A stretch of DNA of 64,000 nucleotides from JADKAV01 sp963818505 (GTDB taxonomy: Bacteria > Actinomycetota > Actinomycetes > S36-B12 > UBA10799): the NCBI GenBank assembly GCA_963818505.1, contig CAWFSJ010000006.1:80492-144491 (forward strand). The letters run 5' to 3'. Made by a program: the position numbers and the translations under genes. The notes below the pieces were generated by a model that made no database searches, was not told the origin of the DNA, and saw only the letters and a list, made by a program, of their open reading frames with translations. This document shows, piece by piece, positions 49,375-57,364 of this stretch. Position 1 is the first letter of the stretch. Each line of letters starts with the position of its first letter.

Positions 49375-49845
49375 TCAGGGTGCGCCGGAAGTCTCGAAAC
49401 CACCTTCACCGGCCACCGCGGACGGCGGAGCCTGGGTTGGTTCGACCTCTTCCTCGATGGGCGGTCCCGAGGTGGTGAGTGTGGGTGTGGGCTTCTTGGT
49501 CTTCGTCGGGGTCGGGGTCGGGGTCGGGGTCGGCGACAGGGTGGGCGTCGGACTTGCCGTCGTGGGCGCGATCGTGGTCGGAGCCACTGTTGTGGGGGCA
49601 ACCGGCGAGGGGGACTGTGTCCTGCTGGTCGTCGGGCTCGCAGACGGGCTCTCGACGGGATCCGGGTCGTCCCCATTGCTCAACGATGCCCATAGGGCGC
49701 CCCCGCCCAGCCCCAGCACGATCGCCGCGACGACCGCGATGATGATCGGCGTCTTCGACGGCTTCTTCTCGGTGGGTTCGGGCTCGCCGTCCCCGGCTGG
49801 GGGCATCGCCATGGTTGGGTAGTCAGATCCGCCGTCGTTGCTCAC
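49375..49845 (-). CDS. Single-pass membrane protein with Thr/Pro/Ser-rich extracellular tail
   Basis: 156 aa. A cytoplasmic part of ~33 residues (acidic, then KKPSKTP) precedes one membrane helix (~34-53 IIIAVVAAIVLGLGGGALWA). The tail of ~100 residues is almost all Thr, Pro and Ser (TTVAPTTIAPTT, TPTPTPTPT) and is probably disordered and possibly O-mannosylated. No domain was recognised. GTG 49845 is leaderless. It is followed by a 28-aa hydrophobic peptide. Function unknown. Confidence 0.75.
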   Translation of the reverse strand: MSNDGGSDYPTMAMPPAGDGEPEPTEKKPSKTPIIIAVVAAIVLGLGGGALWASLSNGDDPDPVESPSASPTTSRTQSPSPVAPTTVAPTTIAPTTASPTPTLSPTPTPTPTPTKTKKPTPTLTTSGPPIEEEVEPTQAPPSAVAGEGGFETSGAP

Positions 49846-49851
49846 ACCCCT

Positions 49852-49857
49852 AGGCTA
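49852..49857 (-). promoter_or_regulatory. Leaderless -10 box TAGCCT for gene at 49845
   Basis: TAGCCT, 6 nt, GTG 49845. Confidence 0.6.
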
Positions 49858-49904
49858 AGCACCCTGCGTTCCGCGGCCGCCATCCCCCACGCCGGACACA
49901 CCGG

Positions 49905-51023
49905 TCAGGCCAGTCGCCCCACGACCCAGTCGATGCTCGCGGTCAACGCAGCCACATCCGAGGGGTCGATGGCCGGGAACATCGCAACTCGCAACTGGTT
50001 GCGGCCGAGCTTGCGGTAAGGCTCCACGTCCACGATCCCGTTCGCGCGAAGGACCTTCGCGACCTGCGCGGCATCCACGGCATCGTCGAAGTCGATGGTC
50101 CCGATCACCGCGGACCTCAATGCAGGATCTGCGACGTACGCCGACGTGAAGTCGGTGCGGGCGGCCCAGTCGTACAGGATCGCCGAGCTCTGCGCCGTGC
50201 GAGCCGTGGTCCAATCCAACCCGCCCTGGTCGTTGAACCAGTCCACCTGCTCGGCCATCAGAGCGATCGTCGCCAGCGCCGGCGTGTTGTAGGTCTGCTC
50301 CTGCACCGAGTTGTCGATCGCGATGTTGATGTCCAGGAAGGCAGGCATCCAGCGCCCCGACGCCTTGATGGTGGCCGCACGTTCCAGAGCACGCGGTGAC
50401 ATCAGAGCGAACCACAGCCCGCCGTCGGAGGCGAAGCACTTCTGAGGGGCGAAGTAGTACACGTCGAAGTCATCGGCCTCGACGGGCAGTCCGCCAGCAG
50501 CCGACGTGGCATCGAACATGACCAACGCCTCTGCGCTGCCCTGCGGACGCAGCGCCTGGATCGCGACTCCGGTGGAGGTCTCGTTGTGCGGGCTGGCGTA
50601 CGCGTCCAGCCCATCGGCCGGCTCGAACCCTCCGGCCGTCCCCGGCTCGAAGACCCGCACGTCCTGTTCGCCGAGGTGGGGTGCGGTGGAGGCGGCTTTC
50701 GCGAATTTCGACCCGAACTCACCGAACGACAAGAACTGGGCACGATTCTCGATCAGCCCGAAAGTTGCGATGTCCCAGAATGCCGTCGACCCGCCATTGC
50801 CCAGCACCACCTCGTAACCCTCAGGAAGGCTGAAGAGTTCGCGCAGACCTTCGCGCACCCGCTTCACCTGGTTCTTGACTCCTGGCTTGCGATGGGAGGT
50901 CCCCAGGTACGTCGGAGCCATGCTCGCGAGGGCCTGCACCTGCGCTTGGCGCACCTTGGAGGGACCGGCACCGAATCGGCCGTCGGCGGGTTTGAGCTCG
51001 GAAGGGATCTGTAGGTCAGTCAC
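49905..51023 (-). CDS. serC: Phosphoserine aminotransferase SerC
   Basis: 372 aa, class V PLP enzyme of the actinobacterial SerC type. FGAGPSKVRQAQVQAL, LGTSHRKPGVK, VVLGNGGSTAFWDIATF, MFDATSAAGGLPVEADDFDVYYFAPQKCFASDGG with the PLP Lys, and a C-terminal LGRNQLRVAMFPAIDP are diagnostic. It makes 3-phosphoserine from 3-phosphohydroxypyruvate and glutamate. GTG 51023 is 6 nt after TAGCCT. It is near the citrate synthase and PdxH genes; PdxH makes its cofactor. Confidence 0.95.
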   Translation of the reverse strand: MTDLQIPSELKPADGRFGAGPSKVRQAQVQALASMAPTYLGTSHRKPGVKNQVKRVREGLRELFSLPEGYEVVLGNGGSTAFWDIATFGLIENRAQFLSFGEFGSKFAKAASTAPHLGEQDVRVFEPGTAGGFEPADGLDAYASPHNETSTGVAIQALRPQGSAEALVMFDATSAAGGLPVEADDFDVYYFAPQKCFASDGGLWFALMSPRALERAATIKASGRWMPAFLDINIAIDNSVQEQTYNTPALATIALMAEQVDWFNDQGGLDWTTARTAQSSAILYDWAARTDFTSAYVADPALRSAVIGTIDFDDAVDAAQVAKVLRANGIVDVEPYRKLGRNQLRVAMFPAIDPSDVAALTASIDWVVGRLA

Positions 51024-51029
51024 CCCTCA

Positions 51030-51035
51030 AGGCTA
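51030..51035 (-). promoter_or_regulatory. Leaderless -10 box TAGCCT for serC
   Basis: TAGCCT, 6 nt, GTG 51023. Confidence 0.6.
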
Positions 51036-51082
51036 GACGCGCAGAGCCCAGCCACTGGTACAGGGATCGTTCCTCGCGGCCG

Positions 51083-52225
51083 CTACTCGACGCGGAAGCC
51101 GACCTCGGGGTGGTACCCGCTGGGTGCGACCATGACCGGGTCCCAGCCAGGTACGTCCTCGGGCCGCCGTGGGGCAGGGCCGACGTAACGCGCCGAAGGC
51201 CGGATCAGCCGGCCCGTGCGCTTCTGCTCCAGGATGTGCGCGCTCCACCCGGCAAGTCGGGCGCAGGTGAACATCGAGGTGAACATGTGCGCCGGAACCT
51301 CGGCGAAGTCCAGCACGATCGCCGCCCAGAACTCCACGTTCGTCTCCAGCACCCGATCGGGCCGCCTTGCCTTCAACTCGCTCAATGCTGCCTGCTCAAG
51401 GGCTTGGGCGACCTCGTAGCGGGGGGCGTTGAGCTCACGTGCGGTGCGCCGCAACACCCGTGCTCGGGGGTCCTCAGCGCGATAGACACGGTGGCCGAAG
51501 CCCATCAGGCGCTCCCCACGATCCAGCACCCCCCGGACGTAGGCATCCGCGTCGCCGCTGCGCTCGATCTCCTCGATCATGCCCAGGACCCGGCTCGGCG
51601 CACCACCGTGCAGGGGGCCGCTCATGGCCCCGATCGCCCCGGAGATGGCTGCTGCGACGTCTGCACCGGTGGACGCGATGACCCTTGAGGTGAAGGTCGA
51701 AGCATTCATGCCGTGCTCGGCGGCGGAGACGAAGTACGCGTCGACGGCCTGCACGTGGGCCGGATTGGGCTCGCCGCGCCAGCGCACCATGAACCGCTCG
51801 ACGATCGTGCGGGCCTTGTCGATCTCGGCCTGCGGGACCATCGGCTGTCCGAGGCCGCGGGCGGACTGAGCCACGAAACTCATCGCCATGACAGACACGT
51901 GTGAAAGGTTCTCGCGAGCGGTGTCGTCGTCGATGTCCAGAAGCGGGCGCAGGCCCCAAGCCGGAGTGAGCATCGCGATGGCGGACTGCACGTCCACCCG
52001 AACATCTCCGGAATGGACCGGGATGGGGAACTGCTCGGCCGGGGGCAGTCCCGGGTTGAACTCGTTGTCCACGAGCAGACCCCAGACGTTACCGAACGAC
52101 ACCCTGCCGACGAGGTCTTCGATGTCCACACCGCGGTAGCGCAGCGAGCTGCCCTCTTTGTCGGGTTCGGCGATCTGCGTCTCGAACGCGATGACACCCT
52201 CGAGGCCCGGTACAAAATCACTCAT
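51083..52225 (-). CDS. citA: Citrate synthase (CitA/citrate synthase 2 type)
   Basis: 380 aa. LEGVIAFETQIAEPD, SLRYRGVDIEDLV, the active-site His in SAAEHGMNASTFTSR, GPLHGGAPSRVLGMIEEI, GFGHRVYRAEDPRA with the second His, and NVEFWAAIVLDF leading to the catalytic Asp region show a complete enzyme. It condenses acetyl-CoA and oxaloacetate. Length and the YRGVD start match the second (CitA-type) citrate synthase of actinobacteria; 2-methylcitrate synthase activity cannot be ruled out, given the propionyl-CoA enzymes in the window. ATG 52225 has GGAG 8 nt before it. It is divergent from pdxH. Confidence 0.94.
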   Translation of the reverse strand: MSDFVPGLEGVIAFETQIAEPDKEGSSLRYRGVDIEDLVGRVSFGNVWGLLVDNEFNPGLPPAEQFPIPVHSGDVRVDVQSAIAMLTPAWGLRPLLDIDDDTARENLSHVSVMAMSFVAQSARGLGQPMVPQAEIDKARTIVERFMVRWRGEPNPAHVQAVDAYFVSAAEHGMNASTFTSRVIASTGADVAAAISGAIGAMSGPLHGGAPSRVLGMIEEIERSGDADAYVRGVLDRGERLMGFGHRVYRAEDPRARVLRRTARELNAPRYEVAQALEQAALSELKARRPDRVLETNVEFWAAIVLDFAEVPAHMFTSMFTCARLAGWSAHILEQKRTGRLIRPSARYVGPAPRRPEDVPGWDPVMVAPSGYHPEVGFRVE

Positions 52226-52305
52226 TGGTCACACTCCAGCTTTGGTGAGAACCGTTTCGCTCAATAACCTAGTAGCCAAAGCCAACTTGCGCGGCGGTGA
52301 GGCAC

Positions 52306-52956
52306 ATGAAACCAATAGCCAGGATCGATTACACGGTCGGACCCCTCGAGGAAACGGGGCTGTCGGACAATCCCTTCGAGCAGTTCCGGCGGTGGATCGA
52401 GGAAGCCGACGAGGCGGGGATCGAGGAACCCAACGCCATGGCCATGGCCACGGTGGACGAACACGGACAGCCACATGTACGCACGCTGCTGTGCAAGGAG
52501 GTCACGGCCGACGGCTTCATCTTCTTCACCAACTACGAGTCCGACAAGTCACGTCAGATCGATCAGAACCCCCACGTGGGCCTGTGCTTCCACTGGCAGC
52601 CGCTGCACCGCCAAGTCCGAGTGGCGGGGGTGGCACTGCGGATCGCTGAGGCGGAGTCCGACGACTACTTCGCCAGCAGGCCACGCGGGGCCCAGCTGGG
52701 GGCATGGTCCTCGCCACAGTCGCGAGTCATCCCCGACCGCGACTACCTGCGCGACCGATTGGCCCAGGTGACCGCCGCGTATCCCGACCACGTGCCGCGT
52801 CCCCAGCACTGGGGTGGGTACGTCATCCGAGCATCAAATCTGGAGTTCTGGCAGGGCCAGCCCAGCCGCTTGCACGACCGCATCCGTTACACACGAAGTG
52901 GCGAGGGCGGACTCGACGACCCGAGCGCGTGGACGGTGGAGCGCCTGGCCCCCTGA
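52306..52956 (+). CDS. pdxH: Pyridoxamine 5'-phosphate oxidase PdxH
   Basis: 216 aa. NPFEQFRRWIEEADEAG, MAMATVDEHGQPHVRTLLCKE, GFIFFTNYESDKSRQI (FMN-binding), GLCFHWQPLHRQVRVAG, YFASRPRGAQLGAWSSPQS and WGGYVIRASNLEFWQGQPSRLHDR are the family blocks. It oxidises PNP/PMP to PLP. The start could be GTG 52297 or ATG 52306; the ATG was preferred because GGTGAGG precedes it. A TAACCT at ~52267 may serve as -10 box. The stop is 2 nt from the convergent gene at 52958. Confidence 0.95.
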   Translation: MKPIARIDYTVGPLEETGLSDNPFEQFRRWIEEADEAGIEEPNAMAMATVDEHGQPHVRTLLCKEVTADGFIFFTNYESDKSRQIDQNPHVGLCFHWQPLHRQVRVAGVALRIAEAESDDYFASRPRGAQLGAWSSPQSRVIPDRDYLRDRLAQVTAAYPDHVPRPQHWGGYVIRASNLEFWQGQPSRLHDRIRYTRSGEGGLDDPSAWTVERLAP

Positions 52957-52957
52957 G

Positions 52958-53278
52958 CTAGGGGGATTCGGTGTATGCCTGCAGTGCCGAGGAGACGATC
53001 TCGTCGAGTTGCTCGCCGCGGCTCTTGGCCCGCTGCCGAGCGGCCTTTAGCACCGGCTTGGGCACTTTCACCTCGAGCGTGGCACGCTTCTTCTTCGGCG
53101 CCTTCCTGACCAGGGTGTCCGAGGTCCTGCCCCCGAAACCCACGACGGGACGCAATTCGGGCCGGCGAGCCTGCACCGGGACCGGGGGCGCCTCCGTGGC
53201 CGAAGGCACGGGTGCCACCGGATGTACATGTGCGTCCGGGGCCTTGCGCAGTGCCGGACGAGGCGGCGGATTGATCAT
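52958..53278 (-). CDS. Small basic protein, possible ribbon-helix-helix partner of ParA
   Basis: 106 aa. The first ~60 residues are Pro-rich and disordered. The C-terminal ~45 residues, APKKKRATLEVKVPKPVLKA then RQRAKSRGEQLDEIVSSAL, have the strand-helix-helix pattern of a CopG/RHH-type DNA-binding fold. ATG 53278 overlaps the ParA stop by 4 nt (ATGA), so the pair is co-translated. ParA ATPases often have such a small DNA- or cargo-binding partner in place of ParB. The RHH call is from pattern only. Confidence 0.6.
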   Translation of the reverse strand: MINPPPRPALRKAPDAHVHPVAPVPSATEAPPVPVQARRPELRPVVGFGGRTSDTLVRKAPKKKRATLEVKVPKPVLKAARQRAKSRGEQLDEIVSSALQAYTESP

Positions 53279-54084
53279 GAGTCCTCCTGTGCGGCGATGT
53301 CCTGGGCCATCGCCTGCCCACTGATGTCGGCCACACGGCCCAATAGTTCGTCGAATGTCCTGGCCGCGCTTCGCGCCCCTGAGGACTTCCATTCGTGGAT
53401 CGGCACACCGGCTCCCTGTGCCTGCTGGATAGCTGTACGCTCACCGATCGCCTCGGTGACAGTCGGGCCGAAAACCGTGTGCAACTCCTCGAGGCGGAAC
53501 TGGTGTTCGGAGAGTCGAGGCCGTGCCCGGTTGGGCACGATGGCGATCACTCGCAGGGCGCTGTTGCCCTCGCGGCCTGCAACCTCAACGGCTTCAACTG
53601 CTGCAGCGGCACCCTGGACCGCGAAGTAGGAGGGCTCAGTCACGACCACCGCCTGGGTCGCCGCGAAGAGTGCGTTGCGGGTCAGTTCCCCCAGCGAAGG
53701 CGGGCAGTCCAGCAGGATCATGTCGTAGGCGTCCGAGGCACCGCGCAATGCGCGCTGCAGCCTCCTCACCGGATCGGTACCCGATGGGACAGCCCGGTGC
53801 TCCAGGGCACGTTCGGCCGGGATCGCATCGACGAGGGGGCCCCACCCGGTGGCAGCGATGGCCTCGAGGCCGACCCCGATCCTGCCGTCGTACAGGACGT
53901 CCGAGGTCGTGAAGCCAGGCGATTCCGGCAGGTTCAACCCAGCGGTGGCATTGCCCTGGGGATCGAGATCAACGATCAGAACGCGGCGGCCCTCGTTGCG
54001 TGCGGCGCTGGCCAATCCGAGGGTGACCGTCGTCTTGCCAACACCACCCTTGAGGCTCAGGACCGCGACCACTGGCGCGTCCAT
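53275..54084 (-). CDS. ParA-family ATPase (orphan, MinD/ParA type)
   Basis: 269 aa. LSLKGGVGKTTVTLGLA is the deviant Walker A motif with the signature Lys, LIVDLDPQGNATAGL is Walker A', and MILLDCPPSLGELTRNAL is Walker B; there is no N-terminal HTH. Such ATPases dimerise on ATP and position DNA or protein cargo on the nucleoid or membrane. ATG 54084 was chosen (AGGA 7 nt away); GTG 54090 is also possible. Paired with the small basic protein and with no ParB or parS seen nearby, so chromosome segregation proper is unlikely to be its job. Confidence 0.9.
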   Translation of the reverse strand: MDAPVVAVLSLKGGVGKTTVTLGLASAARNEGRRVLIVDLDPQGNATAGLNLPESPGFTTSDVLYDGRIGVGLEAIAATGWGPLVDAIPAERALEHRAVPSGTDPVRRLQRALRGASDAYDMILLDCPPSLGELTRNALFAATQAVVVTEPSYFAVQGAAAAVEAVEVAGREGNSALRVIAIVPNRARPRLSEHQFRLEELHTVFGPTVTEAIGERTAIQQAQGAGVPIHEWKSSGARSAARTFDELLGRVADISGQAMAQDIAAQEDS

Positions 54085-54148
54085 CTTCACATCCTGCCAC
54101 TAACCACGACCGTTTCGGCGCAGCGCCGCAGACCGGGGACCAGCGGCG

Positions 54149-55372
54149 TCACTTCGGGGGCAGCGCCTGGAACCGGGCCAGCGCGACGTCACGTTCGCGG
54201 GCGTGGTCGACGATCGGGGACGGGTACTGCGGGGCCAGGACACCCGGCTCGTGAGGGTCCGCGACGTCGGCCAACTCCGGCACGTACCTGCGGATGTAGT
54301 CCCCCTGCGGATCGAAGCGCCGACCCTGGATCACGGGGTTGAAGATCCTGAAGTACGGCGCCGCGTCGGTCCCGCAGCCGGCAACCCACTGCCATCCGAG
54401 TTGGTTGTTGGCAATATCGGCGTCGACGAGGTGCTCGAGGAACCAGCGCGCCCCCATCTGCCACGGCAGATGCAGATCTTTGATCAGGAAGCTGGCGCTG
54501 ACCATCCGCACGCGGTTGTGCATCCAGCCCTCTGCCAGCAGTTGTCGCATTCCGGCGTCGACGAATGGATAGCCGGTGCGACCTTCAGTCCAGGCCCGGA
54601 AGTGGTCCTGGTTGTGGCTGTACTGCATGTGGGTGTCGAAGCGTTCATCCAGACTCGACCACACCGCGTCCGGGCGCTGCCAGAGGATCTCGGCGCAGAA
54701 CTCCCGCCATGCCAACTGCCGGGCGAACGGGTCGGTTGCCGCGTCGGGGATCTGGGACAGGATCGTGCGCGGATGGATCTGGCCGAAATGCAGCGCGGCT
54801 GACAGCCTGCTGGTGGCGTCGACCCCAGGGAAGTCGCGGTCCTGCTTGTACCGGGCCAGGCGGGTGTCCCGGAACTCAAGCCACCGACGCTGCGCCGAGT
54901 TGGGTGTCTCGGTAGCCGTGACAGGCGCCCAACCTCGCGCCAGCCACGCCTTGTAGAACGGTGTGAACACCCTGAAGCCGCCACCGGACTGGGTCCGCAG
55001 CTCCCCCGGCGGGACCGCGAACGGGCTGTCCACCCGGCGCAGCGTGATCCCCTCGCGAGCCAATGCCTGCTGCACCGCCTCGTCGCGCTTGGAAGCGAAC
55101 GGGGTGTTGTCGCCGGTGCAGAACACCTGCCGCGCACCGTGGGTTCTGGCCAAATCGATCAGTTCGGCGCCCGGATCGCCGTGCCTGATGTTCAGGGCTC
55201 GCATCCCGGCGAGTTCCTCCAGCGCACCGGCCAGATACCGCTGACGGGCGCTGCCTACTGCGGCCAGGCGCGGGTCGTGGACGAAGACCGCCACTGCCTC
55301 GGGGCCAGCAGCGTCCAGAGCAGGGTTGTCCTCGATGCGCAGATCGCGGCGGAACCAGTGAAGGTCCGGCAT
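54149..55372 (-). CDS. phrB: Deoxyribodipyrimidine photolyase
   Basis: 407 aa. The N-terminal antenna domain starts LHWFRRDLRIEDNPALDAA. The FAD domain carries AALHFGQIHPRTI, AWREFCAEILWQRPD, TGYPFVDAGMRQLLAEGWMH, NRVRMVSASFLIKDL and GCGTDAAPYFRIFNPVIQG, including the Trp-rich electron path. It repairs cyclobutane pyrimidine dimers with light (class I CPD type). ATG 55372 overlaps the ideR stop by one base (TGATG), so it is in the ideR transcript. Confidence 0.95.
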   Translation of the reverse strand: MPDLHWFRRDLRIEDNPALDAAGPEAVAVFVHDPRLAAVGSARQRYLAGALEELAGMRALNIRHGDPGAELIDLARTHGARQVFCTGDNTPFASKRDEAVQQALAREGITLRRVDSPFAVPPGELRTQSGGGFRVFTPFYKAWLARGWAPVTATETPNSAQRRWLEFRDTRLARYKQDRDFPGVDATSRLSAALHFGQIHPRTILSQIPDAATDPFARQLAWREFCAEILWQRPDAVWSSLDERFDTHMQYSHNQDHFRAWTEGRTGYPFVDAGMRQLLAEGWMHNRVRMVSASFLIKDLHLPWQMGARWFLEHLVDADIANNQLGWQWVAGCGTDAAPYFRIFNPVIQGRRFDPQGDYIRRYVPELADVADPHEPGVLAPQYPSPIVDHARERDVALARFQALPPK

Positions 55373-56064
55373 CAGAGCAGTTCGACGGCGATGTGTTCGG
55401 CTACGCCGAACGGCACCTCCGCATACTCCCCGCCACTTCCGATCAGCAGCCCGCCGGGCGAACTGCTCACTTTGACGGTCGCCCCCGGGGTGGCACCAGC
55501 ACGGCGTAGGGAGGCCATCACCTCGTGTTCGGTCTGCAGTGGCTCGTCGATGCGCCGGACCAACACCCGTATCGGGGAGGACCCGATCCGGCGGGCCACC
55601 TCGGCCAGAGGTCGGGCCGGCGCGAGGTCGGCGTCGGGCAGACCGCCGAGTTCGTCCAGTCCTGGGATGGGGTTGCCGTAGGGCGATGTGGTCGGGCGCT
55701 CAAGTAGATCCCAGATCCGACGCTCCACCGCCTCACTCATCACGTGCTCCCAGCGGCATGCCTCGGCATGCACGTCCTCCCAGGGCATCCCGATGACGTT
55801 CACGAGCAGACACTCGGCCAGCCGGTGCTTGCGCATCACCGAGACCGCGTACGTCCGGCCGGCAGGTGTGAGCTCGAGGTGGCGGTCACCCGAGACGATC
55901 ACCAGACCATCTCGTTCCATGCGTGCAACCGTCTGCGAAACCGTCGGACCCGACTGACCCAGCCGTTCGGCGATGCGCGCGCGCAGCGGGACCGTGCCCT
56001 CTTCTTCGAGTTCGAAGACGGTACGCAGGTACATCTCAGTGGTGTCGATCAGCTCGCCGCTCAC
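55372..56064 (-). CDS. ideR: Iron-dependent repressor IdeR/DtxR
   Basis: 230 aa. The N-terminal winged-helix reads LIDTTEMYLRTVFELEEEG and RIAERLGQSGPTVSQTVARM, nearly the DtxR sequence. Metal ligands match DtxR: Met11, His80 and Glu84 (RKHRLAE), His99, Cys103, Glu106 and His107 (VHAEACRWEHV). The Cys marks an iron-type rather than manganese-type regulator. A FeoA/SH3-like domain forms the last ~75 residues. GTG 56064 was chosen because it gives the canonical N-terminus; CACAAT lies 6 nt upstream. The ORF from 56190 is an over-extension. Confidence 0.96.
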   Translation of the reverse strand: MSGELIDTTEMYLRTVFELEEEGTVPLRARIAERLGQSGPTVSQTVARMERDGLVIVSGDRHLELTPAGRTYAVSVMRKHRLAECLLVNVIGMPWEDVHAEACRWEHVMSEAVERRIWDLLERPTTSPYGNPIPGLDELGGLPDADLAPARPLAEVARRIGSSPIRVLVRRIDEPLQTEHEVMASLRRAGATPGATVKVSSSPGGLLIGSGGEYAEVPFGVAEHIAVELL

Positions 56065-56320
56065 CCGTTCATTGTGTCCTAGGCGTCGAACTGCGCAAAA
56101 CGGGACGCACCGGGACTGACGTTCGGCGGCCGCGATGTTCCCACATGTGTTCGAGGAATCCGTTGCGACACGCCGGTGTTCGCCAATCATCTCAGGGGTC
56201 CGGTGGCGACCTGAGCGCCACTTCCGCTAGCGTGACAATTCCGTTACTGAAATTACAGGCGTGTCGCTTGACTTCCGCCCGACAAATACCGATGAAAACC
56301 ACGAACCCTGGAGGACGATG

Positions 56321-57346
56321 ATGAGGCGCACGGCGATCACCGCAGTTGCCGCTCTGGCACTGCTGGCACCGAGCGCTCCGGCATTTGCCAATGGTGAACC
56401 TATCCTCACACAGGGCATGTCACACCCGGCCGTCGCTCGGGTCCAGAAAGCGCTGGGCATCTCCCCCCAGACCGGCTTCTTCGGACCGCTGACCTTCGCG
56501 GCTGTGAAGAAGTACCAGGGCGAGCACGCGATCCCCACCACCGGCGTCGTCGGGCCGCTCACTTGGGCCTCTCTGGACGCGCAGCACAAGGCCACCCGCA
56601 AGAAGGCGAAGCAGACCAAGAAGGCCAAGCACGCCAAGCAGACTAAGAAGGCGAAGCAGACCAAGAAGGCCAAGCGCAACGCCAAACGGACCAAGCGCTC
56701 TACCGACGCCAACCCTTTGACCGCCATGACGTTGAAATACGGCGATCGCGGCGCAGCGGTGCTATTCCTGCAGCAGGAACTCAAAGTCCAGCCCCAGACC
56801 GGGTACTTCGGCCCGATCACTCAGGCCTATGTCAAGGCGCTGCAGTCGGCGGCCAAGTTGTCGGTCACAGGCATCGTGGACGCGGCCACCTGGCGCAAGG
56901 TCGGCAAAGTCAGCTTCACCCCACCAGCCCCGGCTCCGGTGGCGCCCCCGACGACCTCGCTGCCCGCTCCCAGCAGCGCCACCGCCGCGAAGGTCCTGGC
57001 CGTGGCCGCCTCGCAGGCAGGGGTGCCGTACGTGGCTGGTGGCTACTCCCCCTCCCAGGGCTTCAACTGCAGCAGCTACACCCAGTGGGTCTACGAGCAG
57101 GTCGGCATCGACCTCGGCGGGGCCTACACCGTGTGGCAGTACAACAAGAGCCGTCACATCAGCGCCGCAGAGGCCAAACCCGGTGACCTCGTCTTCTTCT
57201 ACAACTACAAGGACAACTTCATCGGACACGTGGGCATCTACGCGGGCAACTCCATGATGTGGCACGCTCCGCGCACCGGCCGGGTCGTCAGCCTCGAGAA
57301 GGTGTACACCGACAAGGTGTACTACGGGCGAGTGCTCAATCAGTAG
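56321..57346 (+). CDS. Secreted NlpC/P60 endopeptidase with two peptidoglycan-binding domains
   Basis: 341 aa. A signal peptide (~1-25, ending APAFA) is followed by PG_binding_1 domain 1 (~30-88; ALGISPQTGFFGPLTFAAVK), a Lys-rich linker of ~40 residues (KKAKQTKKAKHAKQTKKAK), PG_binding_1 domain 2 (~137-196; ELKVQPQTGYFGPITQAYVK), a Pro-rich spacer and the NlpC/P60 domain (~228-341) with the catalytic Cys in FNCSSYTQWVY, the His in GHVGIYAGN and a third polar residue near MWHAPRTG. It hydrolyses peptidoglycan stem peptides. ATG 56321 has GGAGG at 6 nt; ATG 56318 is also possible. The 256-nt upstream gap holds a TAGCGT box near 56230. Confidence 0.93.
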   Translation: MRRTAITAVAALALLAPSAPAFANGEPILTQGMSHPAVARVQKALGISPQTGFFGPLTFAAVKKYQGEHAIPTTGVVGPLTWASLDAQHKATRKKAKQTKKAKHAKQTKKAKQTKKAKRNAKRTKRSTDANPLTAMTLKYGDRGAAVLFLQQELKVQPQTGYFGPITQAYVKALQSAAKLSVTGIVDAATWRKVGKVSFTPPAPAPVAPPTTSLPAPSSATAAKVLAVAASQAGVPYVAGGYSPSQGFNCSSYTQWVYEQVGIDLGGAYTVWQYNKSRHISAAEAKPGDLVFFYNYKDNFIGHVGIYAGNSMMWHAPRTGRVVSLEKVYTDKVYYGRVLNQ

Positions 57347-57364
57347 GTATCGCTTCGGCGCCCT

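Noticed and set aside
56180..56320. c-di-AMP (ydaO-type) riboswitch before the NlpC/P60 gene
   Set aside because: Such riboswitches often precede NlpC/P60 genes in actinobacteria, but I could not find the conserved core sequence here. A covariance-model search of 56065-56320 would settle it.
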